Source of the DNA: Pardosa pseudoannulata
Lineage: Eukaryota; Arthropoda; Arachnida; Araneae; Lycosidae
Assembly: GCA_032207245.1 (NCBI GenBank)
Contig: CM063508.1
Span: forward strand, 117,177,917 to 117,241,916
DNA: 64,000 nucleotides
Direction of reading: 5' to 3'
The notes beneath the pieces were generated by a model. It had not been told where the DNA came from. It worked only from the letters and a program-made list of their open reading frames with translations, and searched no databases. Positions within the stretch are counted from its first letter, which is position 1. Every line of letters starts with the position of its first letter. Made by a program: the position numbers and the translations under genes. Shown here piece after piece: positions 22,950 to 35,822 of the stretch.

Positions 22950-23413
22950 GATTGAAAACTATTTCATATAAGTGAATGTTACTTATAGCTGAATATTTGA
23001 CCAAGTTGATAATTTATTACATTAGCCTTACAAAAATTTCGTTAGGAATCTAGAAGTATTTCTTATAACTAAATATTTTGTAAATGTAAGCTTCGTATAA
23101 ACGAGTTTCCTCTGCATATAAGTAAACATAAATTATGTATGCGTGCATAACATTCTGTATGATTTCCCTTAAGTACATACATAAATATACATATTAAAAT
23201 ATTTGCAGTATATTTCGCCTCAATGACACTTTTTAAATATATCGAGGGTCAAGCTGACCAAAGGTTCGCAGTATTCATTAATGTGGGCTGCAGTACTCAT
23301 TAATGTCGGGTGTTATCCCTTGGGGGTAAATGTAGGCTGACTATATGGTGCTCCCATAATGAAATAAATGGTCAACAATTTCAACTCTTTAATAGGCAAT
23401 AATTTATTTATAC
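22950..23413. other. Intergenic DNA
   Basis: A small near-direct repeat of CATTAATGTGGG/CATTAATGTCGG occurs at about 23275-23310. No gene seen. Confidence 0.4.
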
Positions 23414-23990
23414 GATGTTCTGCAAGCTTGTCCATGATTAGTTAATATAGTTAGGTTATAGTTAGTTGATAATTTAGTGGTTCTTAATAACGTAATCGTT
23501 ATCTGCTCACAATGGTAAAAGGAACATATTTTAACTTATCGTTATGTTACTAAGCACTATTGTGCAATCATTTATTTTTACGATGTTTTAGTTTGATGTT
23601 CTGCAAGCTTGTCCATGATTAGTTAATATAGTTAGGTTATAGTTAGTTGATAATTTAGTGGTTCTTAATAACGTAATCGTTATCTGCTCACAATGGTAAA
23701 AGGAACATATTTTAACTTATCGTTATGTTACTAAGCACTATTGTGCAATCATTTATTTTTACGATGTTTTAGTTTGATGTTCTGCAAGCTTGTCCATGAT
23801 TAGTTAATATAGTTAGGTTATAGTTAGTTGATAATTTAGTGGTTCTTAATAACGTAATCGTTTTCTGCTCACAATGGTAAAATGAACTATTTTAACTTAT
23901 CGTTATGTTACTAAGCACTATTGTGCAATCATTTATTTTTACGAGGTTTTAGTTTGATGTTGTGCAAGCTTGTCCATGATTAGTGAAAAT
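23414..23990. repeat. ~181-bp tandem repeat, three copies and a partial fourth
   Basis: Units start with GATGTTCTGCAAGCTTGTCC near 23414, 23595, 23776 and 23956. The first two are nearly identical; the third has a few changes, including AATGAACTATT for AAGGAACATATT. Confidence 0.95.
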
Positions 23991-24639
23991 AAATCATTCT
24001 GACCTTGAATGCATTTGCAATTATTGCTCAGGCTGGAAAATTTGAAAAAGCAAATTTAAACATTTAATGTTTTCTGAAATTCCGTAGAGCCATTAAATCC
24101 GGAGAGAAAATATATTTCGTTTTTAGCCATGCATAGTGGGAAAGAATTTTTCAGTCGTCTTCACTAATGACTACGAGTTAAGAATTCTCTAGCTCATATA
24201 TCCGTTACAAGGGAATCTGTTAAGCGAAGACAATAAATACTGAAAGCTGGGAGATGGGAGACAACAATTAAGCCCTGCACCATTACATTCTACACGATTT
24301 AGATCTAATTAAATTCGGAGAAGAGTCGTTCGAAGGAAAGCTATAAAAGAAATGGCGCTGGCAGATGTTTGAGAGGCTGAGAATGGAACCGTTTTGGCTT
24401 ATCATGATGGCTTTTACAATTCATAATGTTTCCAAAACTTTTATATTATGAAATTTCTTTTTTTAATTTCGTCAATTTTAGCTATTAACGTCTAATTTTA
24501 TGACTATAAAACTTCTCTTTATGGGCTTTTAATTGCGTATTCAGACGTTACGCATGTCGTAGATAATGAAGATGTTTTAATAAGTTGCGTTTCAGCCCTT
24601 CTTAATTATCTTTAGGAAAATCTCATGGTCTCATAAAAA
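23991..24639. other. Intergenic DNA
   Basis: No gene or repeat recognised. Confidence 0.4.
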
Positions 24640-25095
24640 CCCTTTCTTTCGTTTCGCAGACCCCATTAAACTATCTTTATTCTTTCGCTTTATGGCAAAT
24701 TTCATATGTGTTTTATCTTTCATATAGTTCTGTTAGTTGAGAAAGGTTAACTATCAGTTAGTGTAGATTTTAATGATAGTTTTAAAATATTAAATTCTTT
24801 CGTTTTATTGACCACATTAAACCATTTTTATTCTTTCATTTAACGGCCAATTTCCCATGTGTGCTATGTTTCATATAGTTGAGTTAGTTGTAGAACGCTC
24901 AACTATCAATTCGTGTGAAATTGACTGATAGTTTAAAAACGAGTAATTCTATAAAAATGTTAAATTCTTTCGTTTGTTTGACCCCATCAAACCATTTCTA
25001 TTCTTTCTCTTTATGACAAGTTTAATTTTTCATTTCTCTTTTATGTTTAGTATAGTTGAGTTAGTAGCGAAACGGATAACTATCAATAAGTGTAA
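24640..25095. repeat. Degenerate tandem repeat, three copies of ~150-170 bp
   Basis: Each unit has TTCTTTCGTTT..GACCNCATNAAACNATTTNTATTCTTTC, a TATGT..ATAGTTNNGTTAGT segment and AACTATCANTNNGTGT. Copies start around 24645, 24797 and 24965. They are clearly diverged and unlike the arrays on either side. Confidence 0.75.
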
Positions 25096-28000
25096 ACTAA
25101 AAAATAACCTATATATCTGGAGAGAATTTATTTTATGTATTAATTGATTTCCATGTAAATAATGTAAGTTGTAGCTATTAATGTCGATTTGCTAGTTTCA
25201 GGAAGCCGTAGATTGAACTAACCCGCAAGTATATAGAAGATAGAGGTCCGGTGTGTGATTATCGTAAAGTTTTAATCATTACTAAGTAATAACTTATATA
25301 TCCGGATAGAATTTATTTTATATATTAATTGATTTCCATGTAAATAATGTAAGTTGTAGCTATTAATGTTGATTTGTTGGTTTCAGTAAGCCGTAGATTG
25401 AACTAACCAACAAGTATATAGAAGATTGAGGTTCGGTGTGCGATTATCGTAAAGTTTTAATCATTACTAAGAAATAACCTATATATCCGGATAGAATTTA
25501 TTCTATATATTAATTGATTTTCATGTAAATAATGCTGTAAGTTGCAGTTATTAATGTTGATTTGTTGGTTTCAGGAAGCCGTAGATTGAACTACCCTCAG
25601 TATATAGAAAATAGAGGTCCGTCGTGCGATTATCGTAAAGTTTTAATCATTACTAAGAAATAACCTATATATCCGGATAAAATTTATTCTATATATTAAT
25701 TGATTTTCATGTAAATAATGTTATAAATTGCAGCTTTTAATGTTGATTTGTTGGTTTCAGGAAGCCGTAGATTGAACTAACCAACAAGTATATAGAAGAT
25801 TGAGGTTCGGTGTGCGATTATCGTAAAGTTTTAATCATTACTAAGAAATAAACTATATATCCGGATAGAATTTATTCTATATATTAATTGATTTTCATGT
25901 AAATAATGTTGTAAATTGCAGCTATTAATGTTGATTTGTTGGTTTCAGGAAGCCGTAGATTGAATTAACCCGCAAGTATATAGAAGATAGAGGTTTGCAG
26001 TGTTATTATAGAAAACTTTAAATTATTATTGAGAAATAATTTAGATATCAGGATAAAATTTATTCAACAAGTTAAACGATCTTTATATAAATAATGTAGT
26101 AAAATGCAGCTATTAATCTTGATTTTTTGGTTTCATAAAGATGTAGAATGAAGCAGTATGGAGAAGACTGAGGCTCACAGTGTGATTATCCTAAACGTTT
26201 ATTTATTACTGTAGAAATAATCTAGACACCTGGATAAAATTTATTCTACACGTTAATTGATTTTTATGTATATAATGTAAATTGCAGCTATTAATGTTAA
26301 TTTGTTTGTTTTCATGAAGCTGTAGATTGAAATAACTTTCAATATGTGGAAGACAGAGATTTGCAGTGCGATAACCTTAAAGTTTTAATTATTACTAAGA
26401 AATATTCTATGTACGTGAATAAAGTTTATTCTACATATTAATTGATACTTATGTACATAATTTTGTAAATTGCAGCTATTTAATGTTGATTTGTTTGGTT
26501 TCAGTAAAGCCGTAGATTGAAGTAACCAACAAGTATGAAGAAATTGAGGTTCGGTGTGCGATTATCGTAAAGTTTTAATCATTACTAAGAAATAACTATA
26601 GATAACTCCGGATAAAATTTATTCTATATATTAATTGATTTTTACGTCAAATAATGCTTTGTAAAATTGACAGCTATTAATGTTGATTTGTTGGTTTCAG
26701 GAAGCCGTAGATTGAATTAACCCGCAAGTATATAGAAGATAGAGGTTTGCAGTGTTATTATAGAAAACTTTAAATTATTATTGAGAAATAATTTAGATAT
26801 CAGGATAAAATTTATTCTATACAAGTTAAACGATCTTTATATAAATAATGTAGTAAAATGCAGCTATTAATGATTTTTTGGTTTCATAAAGATGTAGAAT
26901 GAAGCAGTATGGAGAAGACTGAGGCTCACAGTGTGATTATCCTAAACGTTTATTTATTACTGTAGAAATAATCTAGACACCTGGATAAAATTTATTCTAC
27001 ACGTTAATTGATTTTTATGTATATAATGTAAATTGCAGCTATTAATGTTAATTTGTTTGTTTTCATGAAGCTGTAGATTGAAATAACTTTCAATATGTGG
27101 AAGACAGAGATTTGCAGTGCGATAACCTTAAAGTTTTAATTATTACTAAGAAATATTCTATGTACGTGAATAAAGTTTATTCTACATATTAATTGATACT
27201 TATGTACATAATTTTGTAAATTGCAGCTATTTAATGTTGAGTTGTTTGGTTTCATAAAGTTGTAGAATGAAGTAACCCCCAATATGAAGGAAATAGAGGT
27301 TCTAAGTGCGATTATTGTAAAGTTTTAATTATTACTAAGAAATAACTTAGATAACTGGAAAAAATTATTCTGTGTATTAATTTATCTTTACGTCAAAAAC
27401 TTTGTAAACTGCAGCTATTAATGTTGATTTGTTGGTTTCAGGAAGCCGTAGATTGAATTAACCCGCAAGTATATAGAAGATAGAGGTCCGTGTTGCGATT
27501 ATCGTAAAGTTTTAATCATTACTAAGAAATAACCTAGATGTCTGGATAAAATTTATTCTATATATTAATTGATTTTCATGTTAATAATGTTAGTAAATGC
27601 AGCTTTTAATGTTGATTTGTTGGTTTCAGGAAGCCGTAGATTGAACTAACCAACAAGTATAGAAGATAGAGGCTCACAGGTGTGCGATTATCGTAAAGTT
27701 TTAATCATTACTAAGAAATAACCTAGATGTCTGGATAAAATTTATTCTATATATTAATTGATTTTTTATGTAAATAATGTAAATTACAGCTATTAAGGTT
27801 GATTTGCTTGATTTCAGGAAGCCGTAGATTGAATTACCCTCAGTATATAGAAAATAGAGATTTCCGTCGTGCGATTATCGTAAAGTTTTAATATTACTAA
27901 GAAATAACCTATATACGGATAAAATTTATTCTATATATTAATTGATTTTAATGTAAATAATGTTATAAATTGCAGCTTTTAATGTTGATTTGTTGGTTTC

Positions 28001-29760
28001 AGGAAGCCGTAGATTGAACTAACAACAAGTATATAGAAGATTGAGGTTCTAAGTGCGATTATCGTAAAGTTTTAATCATTACTAAGAAATAAACTATAGA
28101 TATCCGGATAAAATTTATTCTATATATTAATTGATTTTAATGTAAATAATGTTGTAAATTGCAGCTATTAATGTTGATTTGTTGGTTTCAGGAAGCCGTA
28201 GATTGAATTAACCCGCAAGTATATAGAAGATAGAGGTTTGCAGTGTTATTATAGAAAACTTTAAATTATTATTGAGAAATAATTTAGATATCAGGATAAA
28301 ATTTATTCAACAAGTTAAACGATCTTTATATAAATAATGTAGTAAAATGCAGCTATTAATCTTGATTTTTTGGTTTCATAAAGATGTAGAATGAAGCAGT
28401 ATGGAGAAGACTGAGGCTCACAGTGTGATTATCCTAAACGTTTATTTATTACTGTAGAAATAATCTAGACACCTGGATAAAATTTATTCTACACGTTAAT
28501 TGATTTTTATGTATATAATGTAAATTGCAGCTATTAATGTTAATTTGTTTGTTTTCATGAAGCTGTAGATTGAAATAACTTTCAATATGTGGAAGACAGA
28601 GATTTGCAGTGCGATAACCTTAAAGTTTTAATTATTACTAAGAAATATTCTATGTACGTGAATAAAGTTTATTCTACATATTAATTGATACTTATGTACA
28701 TAATTTTGTAAATTGCAGCTATTTATGTTGAGTTGTTTGGTTTCATAAAGTTGTAGATTGAAGTAACCCCCAATATGAAGAAAATAGAGGTTCTAAGTGC
28801 GATTATTGTAAAGTTTTAATTATTACTAAGAAATAACTTAGATAACTGGAAAAAATTATTCTGTGTATTAATTTATCTTTACGTCAAAAACTTTGTAAAC
28901 TGCAGCTATTAATGTTGATTTGTTGGTTTCAGGAAGCCGTAGATTGATCTACCCTCAGTATATAAAAGATAGAGATCCGGTGTGCGATTATCGTAAAGTT
29001 TTAATCATTACTGAGAAATAACCTATATATCCGAATAAAATTTATTTTATATATTAATGGATTTTCATGTAAATAATGTAAGTTGTAGCTATTAATGTTG
29101 ATTTGATAGTTTCAGGTAGACTGAACTAATCCGCAAGTATATAGAAGATAGAGGTCCGGTGTGCGATTATCGTAAAGTTTTAATCATCACTAAGAAATAA
29201 CCTATATATCCGAATAGAATTTATTCTACATATTAATTGATTTTCATGTAAATAATGTTGTAAGTTGTAGCTATTAATGTGGATTTGATGGTTTCAGGAA
29301 GCCGTAGATTGAACTAACCGCAAGTGTATAGAAGATAGAGGTTAACAGTGTGATTATAGAAAACTTTTAACTATTATTGAGAAATAATCTAGATATCAAG
29401 ATAAAATTTATTCTACAAATTAAACGATCTGTATATAAATAATGCTGTAAAATGTAGCTATTAATGTTGATTTGTTTGGTTTCACGAAGATGTAGAATGA
29501 AGAAGTATGGAGAAGACAGAGGCTCGCAGAGTGATTATCCTAAACTTTTATTTATTACTGAGAAACAATCTAGACACCTGGATAAAACTTATTCTACACT
29601 TTAATTGACTTTTATGTATATAATGTAAATTGCAGGTATTAATGTTGATTTCTTTGGTTTCATGAAGCCGTAGATTGAAGCAACCCGCAGTATGGAAGAA
29701 GTTCGTAGTGTTGTTATACAGTCATAGCCTGCGAAAGATCTAGAAACGCTGAGATAACTA
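25096..29760. repeat. Satellite array, ~186-bp monomers with higher-order structure
   Basis: About 25 monomers of ~180-195 bp span some 4.7 kb. Each has TTTCAGGAAGCCGTAGATTGAA, a GATTATCGTAAAGTTTTAAT segment, ATTTATTCTATATATTAATT and TGCAGCTATTAATGTTGATT. Divergent variants (for example GTTATTATAGAAAACTTTAA) recur at about 25974, 26725 and 28216. The spacings are ~750 bp and twice that, so roughly four monomers form a higher-order unit. The two ends of the array are the most diverged. No open frame persists. Confidence 0.95.
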
Positions 29761-30370
29761 TATAAATCTAGATAAAGATTACGTAGAAAAGTCTTAAGAA
29801 ACACAAATTAATTTTCTTTATAAATAAATTTTAGTGATAATTTAAAACTTTAAGGTACCCATCATAAAATGGCAGAGATTTACCTCTTTGTGTATCTTAA
29901 TTTCTGATACCTCTTGTTGCTTGTGTGCAAAATGTATTTTTCTATTGCTGGAAAGAGCTAAAACTGCGGCAATCGAATTTCGATCGTGTATAAACGTTTC
30001 TCAGCAGGATCTCCGATCTGAGTCCATTTGTAATTGTTATTATTTCTCACTGAAAGAAGACTGGGCGGTTTCTGGAAAAATAACCTAACCGTTGAATAAA
30101 AATGAAGCAACAATCGAACCGCTATTAACAAAATCCCTGCTGTTTCTTTAGTGGTTTTAGATCGTAAAAATAACAATGTTTATCTCTTTCCTGCTAGATT
30201 CGATTTTTTCTCCACCTAGATAGTAAGAATTTTATAAAATTATCATTTTTTACTTTTTCGGTAGGGTTCCAATTACGTGTAGTTATATCTGTATTTGATA
30301 GATATTTATAATTTTATAAGCGTAACAGTGGTAATTTATCTTGTTCTGTATTCGGACACTCAAATTAATC
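29761..30370. other. Intergenic DNA
   Basis: Open stretches of 66 and 72 codons on opposite strands at 29888-30176 have no recognised motif. Confidence 0.4.
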
Positions 30371-30485
30371 ACACTCGGCCTTATGCTGAAAACGCCTGAT
30401 CTGGTCCTACCACAGAAATTAAGCAACAGCGCGTTCGGACAGAACTTGGGTGGGTGAACATTTGAGAATACCGAATGCTATTGGC
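30371..30485 (+). pseudogene. 5S rRNA pseudogene or 5S-derived SINE head
   Basis: The stretch matches animal 5S rRNA nearly end to end: CTTATGCTGAAAACGCCTGA (true gene: ACGCTGAATACGCCGG-like), CCTACCACAGAAATTAAGCA, GAACTTGGGTGGGTGAACA over the internal control region (C box), GAGAATACCGAATGCTATTGGC at the 3' end, then ATTTT. 5S rRNA is the small RNA of the large ribosomal subunit, transcribed by Pol III from internal A, IE and C elements. Changes in paired positions make a functional gene unlikely. It may be a retroposed copy or the head of a 5S-type SINE. No second copy was seen. Confidence 0.8.
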
Positions 30486-30985
30486 ATTTTCCGTTTTTAA
30501 AGAGCAACAATTTTTTAACAAGCAACAATTTAAAATATAAATATTAAATGCCAAATTTTTATTAAAATATAAAAATTGGCCATTCGAAATTTTATTTTTA
30601 TGTCATTTCATTAATTACTTTTTACTTTTTAGGAAATTTTTTTAAAATTTTTCCCCTTTTCCTATCTTTTTTAATTATTGCAAATACATAGGATTTTCAG
30701 CATTTGCTCTCTATTTTTATTTACCTAGATTTGCCGAATTTATTTTGCTTCTAAAAAGAACTTTTTACTTAAAGCAAAACATGAGAGCTTGTATATAGTT
30801 TTTCAAAAATTTTCTGACCCTCTGTGCTCAGACGTATAGTGTGCAGATGCACAGTATTTATTATATATAAATTTCCGCCTATTCAAGTTTTTAAAAATTA
30901 TCAGAAATATCACACCAGTGGATAGCATTAAAAAAAGAGCTAAAGAAATGTTTAAAGATTAAGAGAAATATTATACCACCGGATA

Positions 30986-30986
<1 letters not shown>
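30486..30986. other. AT-rich DNA
   Basis: A short repeat AGCAACAATTT occurs twice at about 30502-30532. Nothing else recognised. Confidence 0.4.
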
Positions 30987-31885
<899 letters not shown>

Positions 31886-32125
31886 AGCCGACGCGGTCAC
31901 ACAAAGCACAATTTCTTTTCTCTGCCGGTGCGTTGACAAAAACGGCACACTTGACACCTGTCGTCCGTGCGTCAAAAAAGATCATTACTGGTACAATACT
32001 GCCGTTTTTCAATTGTTCGGCGTTTTGAAATGTTCAGCGTGTTACAGGGAACAAAAGTTCGCTTTAACCAACGCTCTTCTTGATTCCCGACAGAGACGGA
32101 CGCGATGTTTACAACATGTTAGGAT
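31886..32125 (+). repeat. Dispersed repeat of unknown type, copy 1
   Basis: This ~240-bp GC-richer segment is diverged but collinear with 53345-53530: shared words include TTTCTCTG(C/T)C, TTGACA(C)CT, TCATTACTGG/CCATTACGAG, GAACAAAAGTTCGCTT and GACAGAGA(C/T)GGACGCGA. It lies in a 109-codon open frame (31848-32177) with several cysteines but no recognisable domain, and the related copy is not open in the same way, so I treat it as a repeat rather than a gene. Confidence 0.6.
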
Positions 32126-32244
32126 AAATATACAAATATTAATCGAGAAATATAGTCAAAATTACTTTTATAACTAATTTACTTTATTGCTATTAATATT
32201 TACTTTTTTTATTATTTACTATTTACTTTTATTATTGATTAAGT

Positions 32245-32760
32245 TTAAAAACCAAAACTTCGGTCATACATTTTACTAAATGTCTATATATATACATTTA
32301 TTTTGATTAATTTACAAAATCATCATTTGCTTTTTAAAACCATTACTTTTAACTCGCGATCTTCCATGTTAACATTTCTAATTCAGACAAAACTGAGTAA
32401 TATATATGAAAAATAATTGGCGATTATTTACGAAGATTAAGATTTTATGATGTTTAATTCATGATTAATTCTTATAGTGAGCTTTATGATATGATCACAG
32501 CATCCTATTTGTGAAATTTTAAAATTTTGGTAGACATCTTTCGAGCTTAAACATAGCTACTAAAATAATAATGTAAATAATAAATAAAAAAATCCAAGAT
32601 TAGTTTTATAACACCTTTTTCTAAATATAAAAAACAAAACTGCAGGCATACTTTTTACTAAATACCCACATATCATTTTTTCAGTCCAATTTAAGAAACT
32701 TTCTCCAGTTGCTTTTTAGACTCATTACTTTTAACTCACGATCTTCCATTTTAACAAATT
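32245..32760. repeat. Diverged ~380-bp spaced duplication
   Basis: The segment 32245-32375 (CCAAAACT..CATACATTTTACTAAAT..TTTTAACTCGCGATCTTCCAT) recurs at 32625-32755 with changes. The intervening DNA is AT-rich. Confidence 0.7.
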
Positions 32761-34010
32761 ATATACTTTAAAGTTTGCAAAAGCAGAAAAAGCCCGAGTT
32801 TCTTTATCATAAAGTTTTATTTTCTTTCGGTATGTATGTTGCTTATAACTAAAACACGAATGTTGTTTAGAAAATGTTGATATGGTGCAGGCATTTTTAA
32901 ATTCCGCTTTATGAAATACCATACGTATATACATACGCAGAAAAAGAATAAAATATTTTTGCATAGTAAATGTCAGTTTTTACCCTCCTACTTTCGTTTG
33001 TAAATAGCCTCTCGCTGGAATACATGAAACGTGGAAAGCGAAGTTAACAGGCCTTATCAAAAAGACCGTTCAGATGGGTTTTTTTTCGTTAGGTCTTTGA
33101 AATACTGGCCGAGTCAAACAACCATGACAGAGGATTTTTAAGCAAAATAATGATAATGCTTACAGCAATTTATTCATTCTTTTTTCAATATTGCGCCCAG
33201 TGTTTCTTTGTAATTTCCATAATACCAGACGTTTTGTGTGTATTACCGGGAAATTTGGCGGATGTGCCTGAATGCGCTCAGGATAGATCTAATTGGATAA
33301 TTCATCGTGTATGTGTGTTAGTATTAGAAGATTTTGTTGAAACGATGTTTTTATGTATTAAGTTATGGATCGAGGATCTTACTTTTGCTTTTAATAAAAT
33401 AAGTTTATGATGCTATAAATTTGCAAAGATGATAGAGGGTTAAGTTCTTCTTTGGAAGTTCTGCTCAGTTTTTAGGGAAATTATTAGGGAATTACGTATT
33501 GAACCGTAAAAACATAGAAGATTGGCAGCTGTTGTGTTATCTCTTCTAAGGTTTTTTATTTTTTGGTTTCTCACGTTGATAATCTTATCAACTTAATCTT
33601 ATCATATTAAGATAGTAAATTGGGCAATATAAAAATGGTTTCAAGTAGTTGCGTTGTGTTAAAAAAATTAGTTCAATGCTAAAGTTCACACAGATCCTAT
33701 GAAGAGACTACTAACATAAATATAAAAAAATAACTATTTATTTACAAAAATTTTATAAACAGACGACACACAATAACGGGAACGCAATTATTTATTTAAC
33801 AACAGAAGATAACAAACAGAATTGATTATAAACTCAAATATTATTTTATACCAACGTAGAATATATAATATATATATAATATAAAGATATATATATATAT
33901 ATATTATAGATATAACAGAAATGAAATTATAAATTATAAAATTATATATATATTTTATTCGGGAATAACAATATAATGCTATATATGCACAAAGACTTTG
34001 AAAACAACCA
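32761..34010. other. Intergenic DNA with short TA tracts
   Basis: An 86-codon open stretch at 33150-33410 has no recognised motif. TA-rich tracts occur at about 33866-33905. Confidence 0.4.
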
Positions 34011-34019
34011 TTATAAGCT

Positions 34020-35200
34020 GCACTGCTCCCTCCTTAGAAGAACAGTATCTTGCTGGCATTAGGTCCTCTAATTTTAAATCTTTGATCTTGACTGTGTCTG
34101 TGGTCCGGTGTACATCTTATTAGTGGTGATACATGTACCATTTTCACAGCGTCCATCTTCAGATAAGGCTGATTTTCCATCCGGATACATTTCCTGCAGT
34201 TCATGAGCGTAATATGGTGTCATTCTAAGCACATGGACCGTGTCTTTCGTTTTCCGACGTCTTGAAAACCTTTATGAGTTTTGTACTTCATAAGTAAAGT
34301 CAGATAATGGACGTACAACCTGGCATGGGCCGAAGTACTTTTTAAGCAACTTCTCAGACAGACCTACTTTTCAAACAGGCTTAAAGATCCAAACTAAATC
34401 TCCAGGCGAATAGGGCACCACTATATGCTTCGAGCTATAGTGTCGACTGTCCTTCTCTTGTAATTCTAGTGTTCGCAGTTTGGCTAACTCTCTAGTCTCC
34501 TCGGTTTTCATGACGAGATGTTCAGAATAGTCGTTCTCCAAGTCACGGCAGGAAGGAAAAAGAGTATCAAAAGTTGTTTCGGCTTCTCGGTCATGAAGTA
34601 AATAAAAAGGCGTACCGGGTAACATCTCGTTTGGCGGTGTTAAAGGCGAAAGTAACAAAAGGCAGTATCTCATCCCAGTTTTTTTGTTCTATGTCTACAT
34701 GGATAACATGCCACCAAGAGTCTTGTTGAAACGTTCAGTAAAGCCATTGGTTTGGAGATGATAAGCTGTCGTCATTCGATGATTAATGTTACACAGTCGG
34801 ATAATTTCAGAAATTAATCTTTATTGGAAAACTTGTCCTCGATCAGTGATGATAACTCGTGGCGCCCATGTTTTAGAAGTATATCTTCGACCAGGAGCTT
34901 TGCTATTTCCGTAGCTTCTGCTGTCTTAAGCTCTTTTGTAACAGCATAGCGACTTAAATAATCTGTGCCAACCACGATATATTTATTTCCAGTGGCCGAG
35001 TTTGGAAAACGCTCAAGGAGTTTGATTCCAATACGTTGAAATGGTGCGGCAGCGGATGGTATAGGTCTTAGATGACCTGGTGGTTTCAGAGGAACGGCTT
35101 TCCTACGCTGACATACACGACAGTGCATGACGTATCTTCGCACATTTCGGAGTTCCGAAAATATGCAAACAATCCTGAAGAGGATTATATTAGAAAAGGA
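34020..35200 (-). pseudogene. Ty3/Gypsy integrase region of pol, degraded
   Basis: Read on the minus strand, this is the integrase half of a Ty3/Gypsy polyprotein, which inserts the reverse-transcribed element. From 35190 downwards: HCRVCQRRKA, the second half of the integrase zinc finger, then PFQRIGIKLL and YIVVGTDYLSRYA with an Asp in the core position. The frame then breaks near 34830. Further on are PGTPFYLLHDREAETTFDTLFPS and GDLVWIF (34673-34371), then, past a stop, GLSEKLLKKYFGPCQVVRPL and a RRKTKDTVHVLRM tail to about 34150. Gag, protease, reverse transcriptase and RNase H are missing. Upstream the frame runs straight into the element's own LTR (35160-35822). Confidence 0.8.
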
Positions 35201-35822
35201 AACCCAATGCACAGGGTATCGTTTCAATCTCAGCAAGAGATATATCCCAAGACGGGATTTCGCTAAATAAAACTCTCCGATGGAGAGACTGGTCGAGGCG
35301 ACCTCCGAGTTAGCCGATGCGGGCTACTCCTTAAAGAAAAGAAAGGTGGGATTATAACAAAAAACTCTCCGGTAGAGAGACTGGTCAAGGCGACCTCTGA
35401 ATTAGCTGGTTGCTAGCTAACTAACTTCTCTAAAAACAAATCTTCTCTTGTCTCTTTCTAGGGGAGGGGCCTCTAAGAGAGGGGCCTCACCCACAATTTC
35501 ATTATTGGATCACTTAGCGATGACCTCACCTTCGAACAACTGGATTGGTCCAGGTTAAACAATCATCGGCCGCAAACCCAGGGGTCACTGGAATTCTTAG
35601 CGGCTACATCTGAGTCGCGGCTAATCCTTTGTCGTTCCAGCGATCATATTTTTGGCTGTCAGTGAAGGGCCGGATTGTCTGCTATATTGTTCCTCTACTA
35701 TAGGGAACAACAGTGTAGACATCGTAGTGCCCGGGAAAACACTCCTTTTGTATCCACACAAGCGAAGTCCACCTCTTAAAGCAAAGTTCTTTGTCGATAC
35801 ACCGCTAAATCACGCCGATACA
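35160..35822 (-). mobile_element. Ty3/Gypsy LTR joined directly to integrase
   Basis: On the minus strand it begins TGTATCGGCGTGATTTAGCG (35822 downwards), aligned along its length with the LTR that starts TGTAACGGCGTGATTTAGCG at 63173. Shared landmarks include the GGGCACTACGATGTCTACAC segment, the GAGGCCCCTCTCTTAGAGGC palindrome and the twin CTCTCC..GGAGAG modules. Similarity stops around 35150-35163, where this copy passes into integrase coding sequence. Confidence 0.85.

Noticed and set aside
25096..29760. Regularly repeated units resembling a CRISPR array
   Set aside because: Monomers of ~186 bp are similar along their whole length with no short-repeat/unique-spacer pattern, and the DNA is eukaryotic; it is a satellite.
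35072..35266. Plus-strand ORF across the LTR-integrase junction
   Set aside because: It is antisense to the integrase remnant and LTR on the minus strand.
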